A stretch of DNA of 64,000 nt from Persicitalea jodogahamensis (GTDB lineage: Bacteria; Bacteroidota; Bacteroidia; Cytophagales; Spirosomataceae). Below are positions 36,047 to 43,407 of this stretch, one piece after another. The notes under the pieces are model-generated. The model saw nothing but the letters and a program-made list of their open reading frames with translations. It was not told the DNA's origin and did no database searches. A program made the translations under genes and the position numbers. Position 1 is the stretch's first letter. Each line of letters opens with the position of its first letter. The stretch is from the NCBI RefSeq assembly GCF_014651615.1, contig NZ_BMXF01000001.1, positions 1,149,731 to 1,213,730 of the forward strand. The letters run 5' to 3'.

Positions 36047-36164
36047 CAAATTTCGGGACATGTATCCTTTTGCTCTTGCACTATTGTGTCAATCACTATC
36101 ACTAATGTTGCAGAATCGGTAGTTTTGACTTGCACTATTGTGTCAGACTTGCACTATTGTTGCA
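36047..36164 (-). promoter_or_regulatory. Operator array A: four boxes plus -7 element, upstream of phospholipase operon
   Basis: Plus-strand boxes GCACTATTGTGTCA (36078-36091), TCACTAATGTTGCA (36099-36112), GCACTATTGTGTCA (36132-36145) and GCACTATTGTTGCA (36151-36164); start-to-start spacing 21, 33, 19. After 23 bp comes GAAATTTG on the minus strand (36047-36054), a partial match to the Bacteroidota -7 TAnnTTTG. The ATG is 52 bp further. Distal to box 4, GCTGGAAA begins 18 bp away, as in arrays B and C. Confidence 0.85.
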
Positions 36165-36284
36165 AACGACCCCTCTCACAAGCTGGAAACGAAATTTTGG
36201 ATAAATTGCAGTGTAATTATGAATATTTATGGATTGAATCATTGGAGGGCGATATTTTCCTGATGCAAAGAGAGCACATGGTAG

Positions 36285-36315
36285 CAAAAAAGCCCCGGCT
36301 GATGAGGCCGGGGCT
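36285..36315 (-). terminator. Terminator of T9SS gene 36343
   Basis: AGCCCCGGC / GCCGGGGCT stem (36291-36299 with 36307-36315) with A-tract 36285-36290, giving T's on the minus strand. Confidence 0.88.
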
Positions 36316-36342
36316 GAGGGGAATTGTAATGAAACGTGATAG

Positions 36343-38271
36343 TTACTCCTTTTTAACTTTGACCACGCCTTGACGATTCATTGCATCGGTGACTCGGATC
36401 AGGTACATTCCCGTGGGCAAAGTACCCAGCCGGAACCCGACTTCATTCAGCCCTTCCACCAGATTCTCGCTGCGGCTCTGCCGGGTGCGGCCCGTCAGGT
36501 CGAGTACCTCGAAAGTACCCATGCCCGCCGTTGGAGCCAGTACTTCCAGGGTCACGACGTCCTGCACCGGGTTGGGGTAGGCTTGCAGCGAGAGTTGGAG
36601 GGGAACGTTGGTTTCTTCCGCGCCGATGCGCGCATTACCCGTGCCACAACCGCCGAGCGTGGCACCGAGTTTGAGGTAGCGCTCGGCGATCTTTTCGCTG
36701 ACGCACTGCGTGACGCCGTAGTAGCAGATGGTCACGTTCTGGTTTTTGTTGCCGCAACGTGCATCCTGCACGGTGACACTGCCACTCGCAGTACCCACAC
36801 AGCCATTGGCGTCGGTAACGGACACCAGCGTGTAGGTGGTAGGCTGCGCCGGGGCCACCGGAATATTGTCGCCGCTCTGGTAGTTGCTGACCGTGTAGTT
36901 GGAACTGCCGTCGGAGTAGACGATTGTGTAGGGAGCCGTTCCGTCGCTGATGCTTACCCTTAGGCCGTCGCTTTCGCTGGGGGTGAGTAACGGATTGCCG
37001 CTTAGGGTAGCTACGATGACCGGCAGGGCGCTCTGAAACTCATAAGCCCCCATATCGATGGTGCGCACCGTGCGCGGGTTGTTGGCCAGGTCGGTGGCCG
37101 GGCCTTCGTAGGCCGCATCGCTGCCCGCATCGATGGCGGGTGAACATACTCGTAACATAGTGCTAGTTAAGGAAACGAACGGATTGACGGTAGCAGTCAT
37201 GTTGTTGGAGCCCGTATAGTCCGCCTCATCGGCCTCGATCAGGCAATAGTTGGCAATCGCATTGGCGGTAGTTCCCCCTTTATGGAGTGCTATACTGCCG
37301 CCATTGTCCCAGAACACGCAGTTGGTCAGGATAGCTATCGGGCCACTTCCTGCTTTGTAGATAGCATTACCTGGAAAACCTGACCGATTTCCCTGAAAAG
37401 AACAATTGATCAAGGTGACAGTAGCCTCTCCGCCGCCGCCACCCTGGTCGATTGAAATTGCTCCCCCCCGCCAGCCTGCCCGATTGCTCTGAAAAGCGCA
37501 GTTTATGAACTTAGGTTTGGTAGTAGTGCCATATCCGCCGGAAACATAGATTGCGGCGCCATATCCATATGAACCAAACACGCCCGTCGAGTTATTACGA
37601 AAGGTGCAGTTCACAAACTGCGGACTGCTGTTGGCATCTACGAAGGAGGCGGCTCCGTTATTGCCGGCGTAATTGTCCCGGAAGAGGCAGTGGGCTATGT
37701 AGGGGCTGCATGGGGTGTCGGCGCTAGGGCTTTGTAACCAGATCGTCCCCCCCCGCGTGAAACTTGTCGGCGTGTTGATACCGGTGAGGGTGAAGCCGTC
37801 CAGAAGAGCCGACGAAGACAATGCCCCATTGTTGACGAATATAAAGTAGCTGTTATTCTCAAGCGTGCCGTCGTTGTCGATGTCGCCGCTCAGGATAGTG
37901 TTGTTTGTCTCGGGGTCGATATTGCGGTCGGTCAGGTTCATCTGCCCGCTGGTGAAGCCGCCGTAGATGGCCACGCCCTCTTTCAGGGCCATAGTGGCCC
38001 CGCGGTCGGTGGTGCTGGTGGTGGGCTTGTAGATGCCCTGGGCCACCCAGATCTGGTCGCCGGACTGGGCGGCGGCTAGGGCCGTCGGCAGGTACTTGTG
38101 GGCCGTGGCCCAGCTCAGGCCGTCGCCACTATCGTCGGAACGGGCGGCATCTACATAGAGGGTAATGGCCAGGGCCGGCGTCATGAGAAACGACAGCAAA
38201 AGCAGCAGCACTGCGGCGCGCGCACGCGGCATCAGATTGTTTGACCTGAAATAGGGTAAACGATTTTTCAT
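36343..38271 (-). CDS. T9SS-sorted right-handed beta-helix surface protein
   Basis: 642 residues from ATG 38271 (MKNRLPYFRSNNL, then signal ending MTPALA). N-terminal YVDAARSDDSGDGLSWATA is the start of a Bacteroidota parallel beta-helix family with GDQIWVAQGIYKPT, followed by PMP-like helix turns (FINCAFQSNRAGWRGGAIS) and the 'choice-of-anchor' closing block SPAIDAGSDA to TIDMGAYEFQ. Then a short Ig-like segment, the Cys module and a T9SS type A sorting domain. It follows the 46-residue peptide gene by 53 bp, so the two form one operon under array B. Confidence 0.87.
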   Translation of the reverse strand: MKNRLPYFRSNNLMPRARAAVLLLLLSFLMTPALAITLYVDAARSDDSGDGLSWATAHKYLPTALAAAQSGDQIWVAQGIYKPTTSTTDRGATMALKEGVAIYGGFTSGQMNLTDRNIDPETNNTILSGDIDNDGTLENNSYFIFVNNGALSSSALLDGFTLTGINTPTSFTRGGTIWLQSPSADTPCSPYIAHCLFRDNYAGNNGAASFVDANSSPQFVNCTFRNNSTGVFGSYGYGAAIYVSGGYGTTTKPKFINCAFQSNRAGWRGGAISIDQGGGGGEATVTLINCSFQGNRSGFPGNAIYKAGSGPIAILTNCVFWDNGGSIALHKGGTTANAIANYCLIEADEADYTGSNNMTATVNPFVSLTSTMLRVCSPAIDAGSDAAYEGPATDLANNPRTVRTIDMGAYEFQSALPVIVATLSGNPLLTPSESDGLRVSISDGTAPYTIVYSDGSSNYTVSNYQSGDNIPVAPAQPTTYTLVSVTDANGCVGTASGSVTVQDARCGNKNQNVTICYYGVTQCVSEKIAERYLKLGATLGGCGTGNARIGAEETNVPLQLSLQAYPNPVQDVVTLEVLAPTAGMGTFEVLDLTGRTRQSRSENLVEGLNEVGFRLGTLPTGMYLIRVTDAMNRQGVVKVKKE

Positions 38272-38324
38272 GATGTGAATGAGTTTTAGAATGGGTGAAA
38301 AAAGGCTTGGGAAAACCCCGGCTT

Positions 38325-38465
38325 CTAGCGCCACAGGTCATCAGTGATGTCGTCCCAGGAAATGTCGAACCGGTCGCCGGTGATGTCCAGGTGATCGAAC
38401 TGGTTGGAATTGAAAAGGCCAATGACGCTGATGAAGGCCGAAAGTGAGAGCAGTAAAAGTTTCAT
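38325..38465 (-). CDS. 46-residue exported acidic peptide, copy 1
   Basis: Encodes MKLLLLSLSAFISVIGLFNS followed by about 26 residues rich in Asp, with LDITGD and FDISWDDITDDLWR. The start is a typical Sec signal with no lipobox; the mature part has two D-I-[ST] units. A copy at 42996-43136 differs at only ten of 46 residues, in the same place relative to its operator array and T9SS gene, which makes real coding very likely. No sorting domain. It may be a secreted signal, a structural peptide or a partner of the T9SS protein; not recognised in any family I know. Confidence 0.78.
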   Translation of the reverse strand: MKLLLLSLSAFISVIGLFNSNQFDHLDITGDRFDISWDDITDDLWR

Positions 38466-38537
38466 AAAGTGAGGTGTTTGGTTGAAAAAATACAGGCGGA
38501 CGAGGTCGCCGCCCTTTCGGTGGAAAATGGTCACCCA

Positions 38538-38655
38538 CAAAACTACCCCACGACATTTTCTTCGACTATCACCATTGTGTCAATCTCATGTACTATTGTT
38601 GCAAAACCAGAAAATCTGACGTGTACCATTGTTGCAGATTTGTACTATTGTTGCA
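38538..38655 (-). promoter_or_regulatory. Operator array B: four boxes plus -7 TAGTTTTG
   Basis: Boxes (plus strand) TCACCATTGTGTCA (38569-38582), GTACTATTGTTGCA (38590-38603), GTACCATTGTTGCA (38623-38636) and GTACTATTGTTGCA (38642-38655); spacing 21, 33, 19. After 23 bp, a perfect -7 element TAGTTTTG (minus strand, 38538-38545) without a recognisable -33, as for an activator-dependent promoter. ATG of the peptide gene is 72 bp further. It starts 81 bp after the stop of the hybrid kinase gene. Confidence 0.9.
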
Positions 38656-38688
38656 ACCAACCCCTCCCAGTGGCTGGAAACAGGGTTG

Positions 38689-38712
38689 GCCACCCGGTAA
38701 TTACCAGGTGGC
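38689..38712 (-). terminator. Hairpin after hybrid kinase 1
   Basis: GCCACCCGGTAA / TTACCAGGTGGC, 12-bp arms with one mismatch. It lacks a T-tract, so termination would be weak or factor-dependent. A matching hairpin follows hybrid kinase 2. Confidence 0.5.
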
Positions 38713-38735
38713 AGATTGGCGGTAGAAAAGATTCT

Positions 38736-41528
38736 TCAGGGGTTGGTGGACAGGGCCCAGTCCGAAGGCGGAACGCCCATCTGCTCGCTAAAAGACTTGG
38801 AGAAATAGGACGGGCTGTCGAAACCGACCTGGTAGGCTATCTCCGCAACGGACGCCCCTGGCTGCTTCAAGAGCTCGGCGGCGCGGTAGAGGCGGATGCT
38901 GCGGATAAATTCCGTGGTACTTTGGCCCGTGAGCGCTTTCAGCTTTCGGTGCAGGTTGGAGCGGCTGGTGTTCATCGCCTCGCACAGCTCGTCGATGCCG
39001 AAACTGCTCTCGCCGCTCCGCTCCCGTACGGTCTTGATGGCCTTTTTCAGGAATTGATCATCGAGCGAGTCAGGGGACGGCTCTTTTCTTTCCTGCACAG
39101 CCTCGCTCATTTGCCGGCTATATTTCTGCCGCAGCAGTTCGCGCTGCTTGAGCAGGTTCTGCACCCGCAGTTCCAGCTCGGCGCGGTTGAAGGGCTTGGT
39201 CAGGTAGTCGTCGGCCCCGAGTTCCAGGCCCGTCAGGCGGTCGGCGAGCGTGGCCTTGGCCGTGAGCATCACCACCGGAATGTGGCTGGTGCGGGAGTCG
39301 GATTTGAGTTTTTCGCAAAAGCCAAAACCGTCGAGCCGGGGCATCATCAGGTCACAGACGGCCAGGTCGGGAATTTCCTCGAAAGCGCGGTCGAGACCGT
39401 CCTGCCCGTCGGTTGCCTCCACAATTCGATAACTACCTTCAAAAATGCTGCGCATGTAGGTCCGCAGGTCGGGGTTGTCCTCAACCAGCAATACCAGCGG
39501 GGCGTCGCTTTTAGCAGTTTTAGCTCCATTGAGTTCTGTTGCAAGGTTTGCGATAGTGGCTTCCACTTCGGCCGGCATTGCCACCTCACGCGGGGCGGGC
39601 GTTGCGTCGGTCAGGTAGTCGGCCCAGGTATCGCAGTCGATGGGCAACCGTACGGTAAAGGTACTTCCCCGCCCCGGTTCGCTCTCCGCCCTGATCTGCC
39701 CTTTCAGGACTTTGACGAGTTCATTCACCAGCGACAGCCCGATGCCCGCTCCCTCGGTGTTGTTTTGGCCCGTACTTTCCACGCGGTAGAAGCGGTCGAA
39801 GATGTGGGGCAGCCGTGCCGCCTCGATGCCAACGCCGTAGTCCTGCACTGTCAGGATCAGGTCGTTGTGGTCGTAGGTTACCTCCACTGCCACCCGGCCG
39901 TGTTCGGGCGTGAACTTGAAGGCGTTGGACAGCAGGTTGGTCACGATTTTTTCCAGCTTATCGGCATCGAAGCAAGCCTCATGAGTAGCTGTGCTTTGCT
40001 GGTGATTAAAGATGATGTTGCGGCTCTGGGCAAGCGATTCAAAGGAAGAAAACAGCTGCCGCAGGAAAGAGGGCAGGTCGGCCTGCACGATGGCCGGGCG
40101 CAGGTGTCCGGCTTCCAGCCGCGAAAGGTCGAGGAGCTGGTCGATGAGCGCCTTGAGCCGTCGCACGTTGCGCTGCATGGCGGGAATCAGGGGGTTGTCG
40201 GGCAGCTGTTGGCGGAAATCTTCCAGGGGCCCCACCAGCATGGTGAGCGGGGTGCGGAACTCGTGGGAGATATTGGCGAAGAAGTTGGTTTTCAGGGTGT
40301 CCAGCTCTTTGAGTTGGGTAGCCTGGGTTTCTTTCAGGACCAGTTCCTGGCGGGCGGTTTCGCGTTGGTGGCGGTAATCGAGAATGATTTTGCCCAGGAA
40401 CAAGCCGAAAACGAAAATCTCGCTGTAAAACAGCAGATAAGCGACGGCATACACCCAGGGGGCGTCAGTGCCTCCCACCGAACTCAACACCAGGAAAAAG
40501 TAGCTGCCTATGCCCAGGAGGAAAGGGGCGGAATAGTACCAGTTGACCGTGAGCTTCCTGGCTACTGCGTAGAGATACAACCCAAAGACAAACACCTGAG
40601 CGAATAGAACGAGGTACTGGCTCGCCAGCATCCATTGCCAGCGGTAGTCGGCTATAATAAGAACGCTGAGGATGACAACGGCGGCCAGGATGGTGTCGAG
40701 GGTGCGGCGCAGAAGGACGGGCAGCCGATCGTAGGGAAACAAGGCCCTCACCACCACCACATACCCCAGGGGTGTAAGATGATAAGACAAAAAGTTAATG
40801 ATGGTAGCCGCCTCGGGATTGGTTGTGAAGACGTCGCCCAAATCACTGCGAATACCCCAGAAACCCAACGAACGAACTACCAGCAGGAAGCAGTAGGCGC
40901 GGAAAGCATTTTCCTTCACCGCAAAAATGGCCAGCAGTACCACAAAGAACAGGCGGAGGATCACCAGGCCGTTGGCAAAGCCGGCCGAGCGTGCATCGTT
41001 CAGTTCTTCCTTACGAAGAGAGTGGGCGTCATGAATAACTACGTCCGAGCGATGTCCCCGCTGGCTCTTCACCCGCAGGTATATGGTTTTTTGCTGACCG
41101 GCCGCCAGCCCAAGTTCGAAGTACGAGATTTCGCCATCATACGCTCGGTCGCTTTCGGGTACGAGCGTCCCCCCCCGCAAAACCTGGTAAGTGCCGTCAG
41201 AGCGAGGTATATAACATTCAACCAGTTCAACAATAGAGTTTCCCCACTCTATGTACCATTTGCCACGCTCCGGCGCATCGTTCCGCAGCGTGCAGCGGTA
41301 CCAGTAGGCATCTTCCGAAAACGGTAACCGGAAACTACGCTTTTCAACGGGTCTGAAATCCTTATTCCGAACTTCGGTCAGCGGCATAGCCGCAGTCGTA
41401 TCCACGTACTGGGCAATTTCCTCAGAAATGACTAAGGGTGTGTTTGTCCGCGAGCCAAACGTGATAGTTTGCCCATTGAGATTAAGCGCAAAGAGTAGCG
41501 AGACAAACAGCAAACAATATTTTCTCAT
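38736..41528 (-). CDS. Hybrid two-component sensor/AraC regulator 1 (7TM-DISM)
   Basis: 930 residues: signal peptide (ends NLNGQ), 7TM-DISM extracellular domain (about 30-165), seven membrane spans (about 180-390), HisKA with phospho-His422 in ANISHEFRTP, HATPase, a receiver domain with Asp726 in DLMMPRLDG, and a C-terminal AraC HTH (about 835-925, NTSRSNLHRKLKALTGQ and FDSPSYFSKSFSEQMG). All steps from sensing to DNA binding are in one protein. The stop is 81 bp before array B, which I propose as its main target; the AraC domain is close to that of regulator 2. Confidence 0.92.
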   Translation of the reverse strand: MRKYCLLFVSLLFALNLNGQTITFGSRTNTPLVISEEIAQYVDTTAAMPLTEVRNKDFRPVEKRSFRLPFSEDAYWYRCTLRNDAPERGKWYIEWGNSIVELVECYIPRSDGTYQVLRGGTLVPESDRAYDGEISYFELGLAAGQQKTIYLRVKSQRGHRSDVVIHDAHSLRKEELNDARSAGFANGLVILRLFFVVLLAIFAVKENAFRAYCFLLVVRSLGFWGIRSDLGDVFTTNPEAATIINFLSYHLTPLGYVVVVRALFPYDRLPVLLRRTLDTILAAVVILSVLIIADYRWQWMLASQYLVLFAQVFVFGLYLYAVARKLTVNWYYSAPFLLGIGSYFFLVLSSVGGTDAPWVYAVAYLLFYSEIFVFGLFLGKIILDYRHQRETARQELVLKETQATQLKELDTLKTNFFANISHEFRTPLTMLVGPLEDFRQQLPDNPLIPAMQRNVRRLKALIDQLLDLSRLEAGHLRPAIVQADLPSFLRQLFSSFESLAQSRNIIFNHQQSTATHEACFDADKLEKIVTNLLSNAFKFTPEHGRVAVEVTYDHNDLILTVQDYGVGIEAARLPHIFDRFYRVESTGQNNTEGAGIGLSLVNELVKVLKGQIRAESEPGRGSTFTVRLPIDCDTWADYLTDATPAPREVAMPAEVEATIANLATELNGAKTAKSDAPLVLLVEDNPDLRTYMRSIFEGSYRIVEATDGQDGLDRAFEEIPDLAVCDLMMPRLDGFGFCEKLKSDSRTSHIPVVMLTAKATLADRLTGLELGADDYLTKPFNRAELELRVQNLLKQRELLRQKYSRQMSEAVQERKEPSPDSLDDQFLKKAIKTVRERSGESSFGIDELCEAMNTSRSNLHRKLKALTGQSTTEFIRSIRLYRAAELLKQPGASVAEIAYQVGFDSPSYFSKSFSEQMGVPPSDWALSTNP

Positions 41529-41863
41529 GAATTAGGCGATCGTAATCAGGCTTTTGTCATTCGTATGTTGTTAGAGTAGTAAATTTCAAGAGGGGGTGGG
41601 AGCCGGCCTGACTTTGCGGGCTTTAGTAAAATGGGTATATAAAACTAAGAACAAATGTAACAAAATAGAACTTTCACCTAAATCCTACGCACAAATCAGG
41701 CCAATTTTCCAAGCTGAGGCAGGTATAATGAAAAAGCCGCCGACTGAAATTCAGTCGGCGGTTTGGCAAGACGCTTACTTTTTTGGGAGGGTAACCCCTT
41801 GTCGTTTACAAAATCGTGAGTCGATTCGGGATAAGCTGAGTGGATTGAATGCTACGGATAAGG
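41529..41863. other. Intergenic region upstream of hybrid kinase 1
   Basis: 335 bp holding the terminator of the T9SS gene at 41864 and the presumed promoter of hybrid kinase 1. No operator boxes of the array type were seen here. Confidence 0.55.
41731..41767 (-). terminator. Terminator of T9SS gene 41864
   Basis: CCGCCGACTGAA / TTCAGTCGGCGG (41737-41748 with 41750-41761), followed on the minus strand by GCTTTTT. A related hairpin occurs at 46397-46431. Confidence 0.88.
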
Positions 41864-42895
41864 TTACTCCTTGCTCACTTTCACGACGCCCTGACGGTTG
41901 AGCGCGTCTACGGCCCGGATCAGGTACATTCCCGTGGGCAAAGTACCCAGCCGGAACCCGACTTCATTCAGCCCTTCCACCAGATTCTCGCTGCGGCTCT
42001 GCCGGGTGCGTCCCGTCAGGTCAAGTACCTCGAAGGTGGCTGGGCCCGCACTGGGGGCAAGTACTTCCAAAGTCATGGCATCCTGCACGGGGTTTGGGAA
42101 CGCTTTCAGCGCGAGTTGCAAGGGTAGTTTGTCGGATTCCGCCACACCGATGCGGGCACGGCCTGTGCCGCAGCCGCCGAGCGTAGCACCGAGCTTAAGG
42201 TAACGTTGGGCGATTTTCTCCGAGACGCACTGGGTGACGCCGTAGTAGCAGATTAGCATGTTCTGGTTCTTGTTGCCGCAGCGCACGTCCTGTTCTTCCT
42301 CCCCGACGCCAAAAGTAAGTTCTACCCGATTTGCGTCACCGATGTGATTGGTTCCGGTCAATACGATGTCTCCGGTCAACGTGAATCCTGCACCGGGATC
42401 GATGCCGTTGATGATGTAGTTTTGCTGAGTGCCCACTGCAGGCTGAAAGTTGCCGAGCGGAATACCGTTGATCGATACGTTATTAAACTGTAGCGTAGCA
42501 CTGGCCCCCATCAGGTTAGAGACATTTAACTGCATTGCGTTGTAGCTTCCAGCGGGAACAAGTTCGTCATCAGAAAGGCAATTGCTACCACTCCCACCTT
42601 CGAGAAAGACGCAAGCCCTCAAGGTTGCATTATTAGGTGTGTAGGTAATGTTCACCGGGATGGTACCTGGGACGTTGTCGTAAGGAAAAACGAAGCTCCC
42701 GCTACGGTTTTCCTCAATATCCAAGTTATTTTTGCCGGTGTAGATTTCCCCGTTGCCTTCAGGTTGGAAATCCCGGAAGCGAGCGCCGTACCTATCACCG
42801 GTGAATGAAACAGTGCCGGGGGAGGCAGTTTGGGCATAAAGCTGGGAACTTAGTCCCATCCATGTTAGAAAGAGGATTGAGCAGATTTTTTTCAT
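41864..42895 (-). CDS. Short T9SS-sorted surface protein
   Basis: 343 residues. Signal peptide MKKICSILFLTWMGLSSQLYAQ, about 180 residues of an unrecognised beta-rich domain (NNLDIEENRSGSFVFPYDN, FNNVSINGIPLGNFQ), then the Cys module CYYGVTQCVSEK and a T9SS type A sorting domain. Smallest T9SS protein of the window. It follows the second 46-residue peptide gene by 100 bp, in an operon under array C, and is the target candidate of hybrid regulator 2. Confidence 0.83.
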   Translation of the reverse strand: MKKICSILFLTWMGLSSQLYAQTASPGTVSFTGDRYGARFRDFQPEGNGEIYTGKNNLDIEENRSGSFVFPYDNVPGTIPVNITYTPNNATLRACVFLEGGSGSNCLSDDELVPAGSYNAMQLNVSNLMGASATLQFNNVSINGIPLGNFQPAVGTQQNYIINGIDPGAGFTLTGDIVLTGTNHIGDANRVELTFGVGEEEQDVRCGNKNQNMLICYYGVTQCVSEKIAQRYLKLGATLGGCGTGRARIGVAESDKLPLQLALKAFPNPVQDAMTLEVLAPSAGPATFEVLDLTGRTRQSRSENLVEGLNEVGFRLGTLPTGMYLIRAVDALNRQGVVKVSKE

Positions 42896-42995
42896 GAAGA
42901 TGGTAGTTGATTGAGTTGAAAAGAAATATTAAATAGAGAAAAACCTGCTTTTTCTTCCACAAGCTGCGGCTGCAAAATGGTTTCGGATGAAACGG

Positions 42996-43136
42996 CTAAG
43001 TCCACAAGTCACTGGTAATATCATCCCAGGAAATATCGAACTTGTCGCTGGTGATATCCAGATGATCGTACTTACTGGAATTGAAAAGGCCAATGACGCT
43101 GACAAAGGCCGAGAGTGAGAGCAGTAAAAGTTTCAT
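42996..43136 (-). CDS. 46-residue exported acidic peptide, copy 2
   Basis: Encodes MKLLLLSLSAFVSVIGLFNS, then LDITSDKFDISWDDITSD ending LWT. Same length and architecture as copy 1 (38325-38465), with the same signal peptide except one residue; the variable positions fall mainly around the D-I-[ST] units. The 72-bp leader between promoter and start is also conserved between the copies. Function unknown. Confidence 0.78.
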   Translation of the reverse strand: MKLLLLSLSAFVSVIGLFNSSKYDHLDITSDKFDISWDDITSDLWT

Positions 43137-43208
43137 AAGGTGAAGTGTTTGGTTGAAAAAATACGGGCGGGCAAGGCCGCCGCTCTTTCGGTGAGAAATC
43201 GTTACCCA

Positions 43209-43326
43209 CAAAACTACCCAGCGGCTCACGCTTCGGCTTTCACCATTGTTGCAATCACTAGCACTATTATTGCAAAATGAAAATAAACGGCATGTACTAT
43301 TGTTGCAGACTTGCACTATTGTTGCA
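43209..43326 (-). promoter_or_regulatory. Operator array C: four boxes plus -7 TAGTTTTG
   Basis: Boxes (plus strand) TCACCATTGTTGCA (43240-43253), GCACTATTATTGCA (43261-43274), GTACTATTGTTGCA (43294-43307) and GCACTATTGTTGCA (43313-43326); spacing 21, 33, 19. TAGTTTTG lies 23 bp beyond box 1 (43209-43216, minus strand). It begins 82 bp after the stop of hybrid kinase 2 and its -7 element is 72 bp from the start of peptide copy 2, as in array B. Confidence 0.9.
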
Positions 43327-43358
43327 ACGAACTACCCTCAGAGGCTGGAAATGGGATT

Positions 43359-43384
43359 AGCCGCCCGGTAACTACCGGGCGGCT
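43359..43384 (-). terminator. Hairpin after hybrid kinase 2
   Basis: Perfect 12-bp stem AGCCGCCCGGTA / TACCGGGCGGCT with two-base loop, 24 bp after the kinase stop. No T-tract, so an unconventional terminator or RNA 3' end structure. Confidence 0.55.
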
Positions 43385-43407
43385 GTTCAAAGCAGAAATG
43401 GTGGTTC

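Noticed and set aside
38469-40607. Long plus-strand frame (712 codons)
   Set aside because: It is entirely antisense to hybrid regulator 1, whose domains are clear, and has no family features; a by-product of GC-rich codons.
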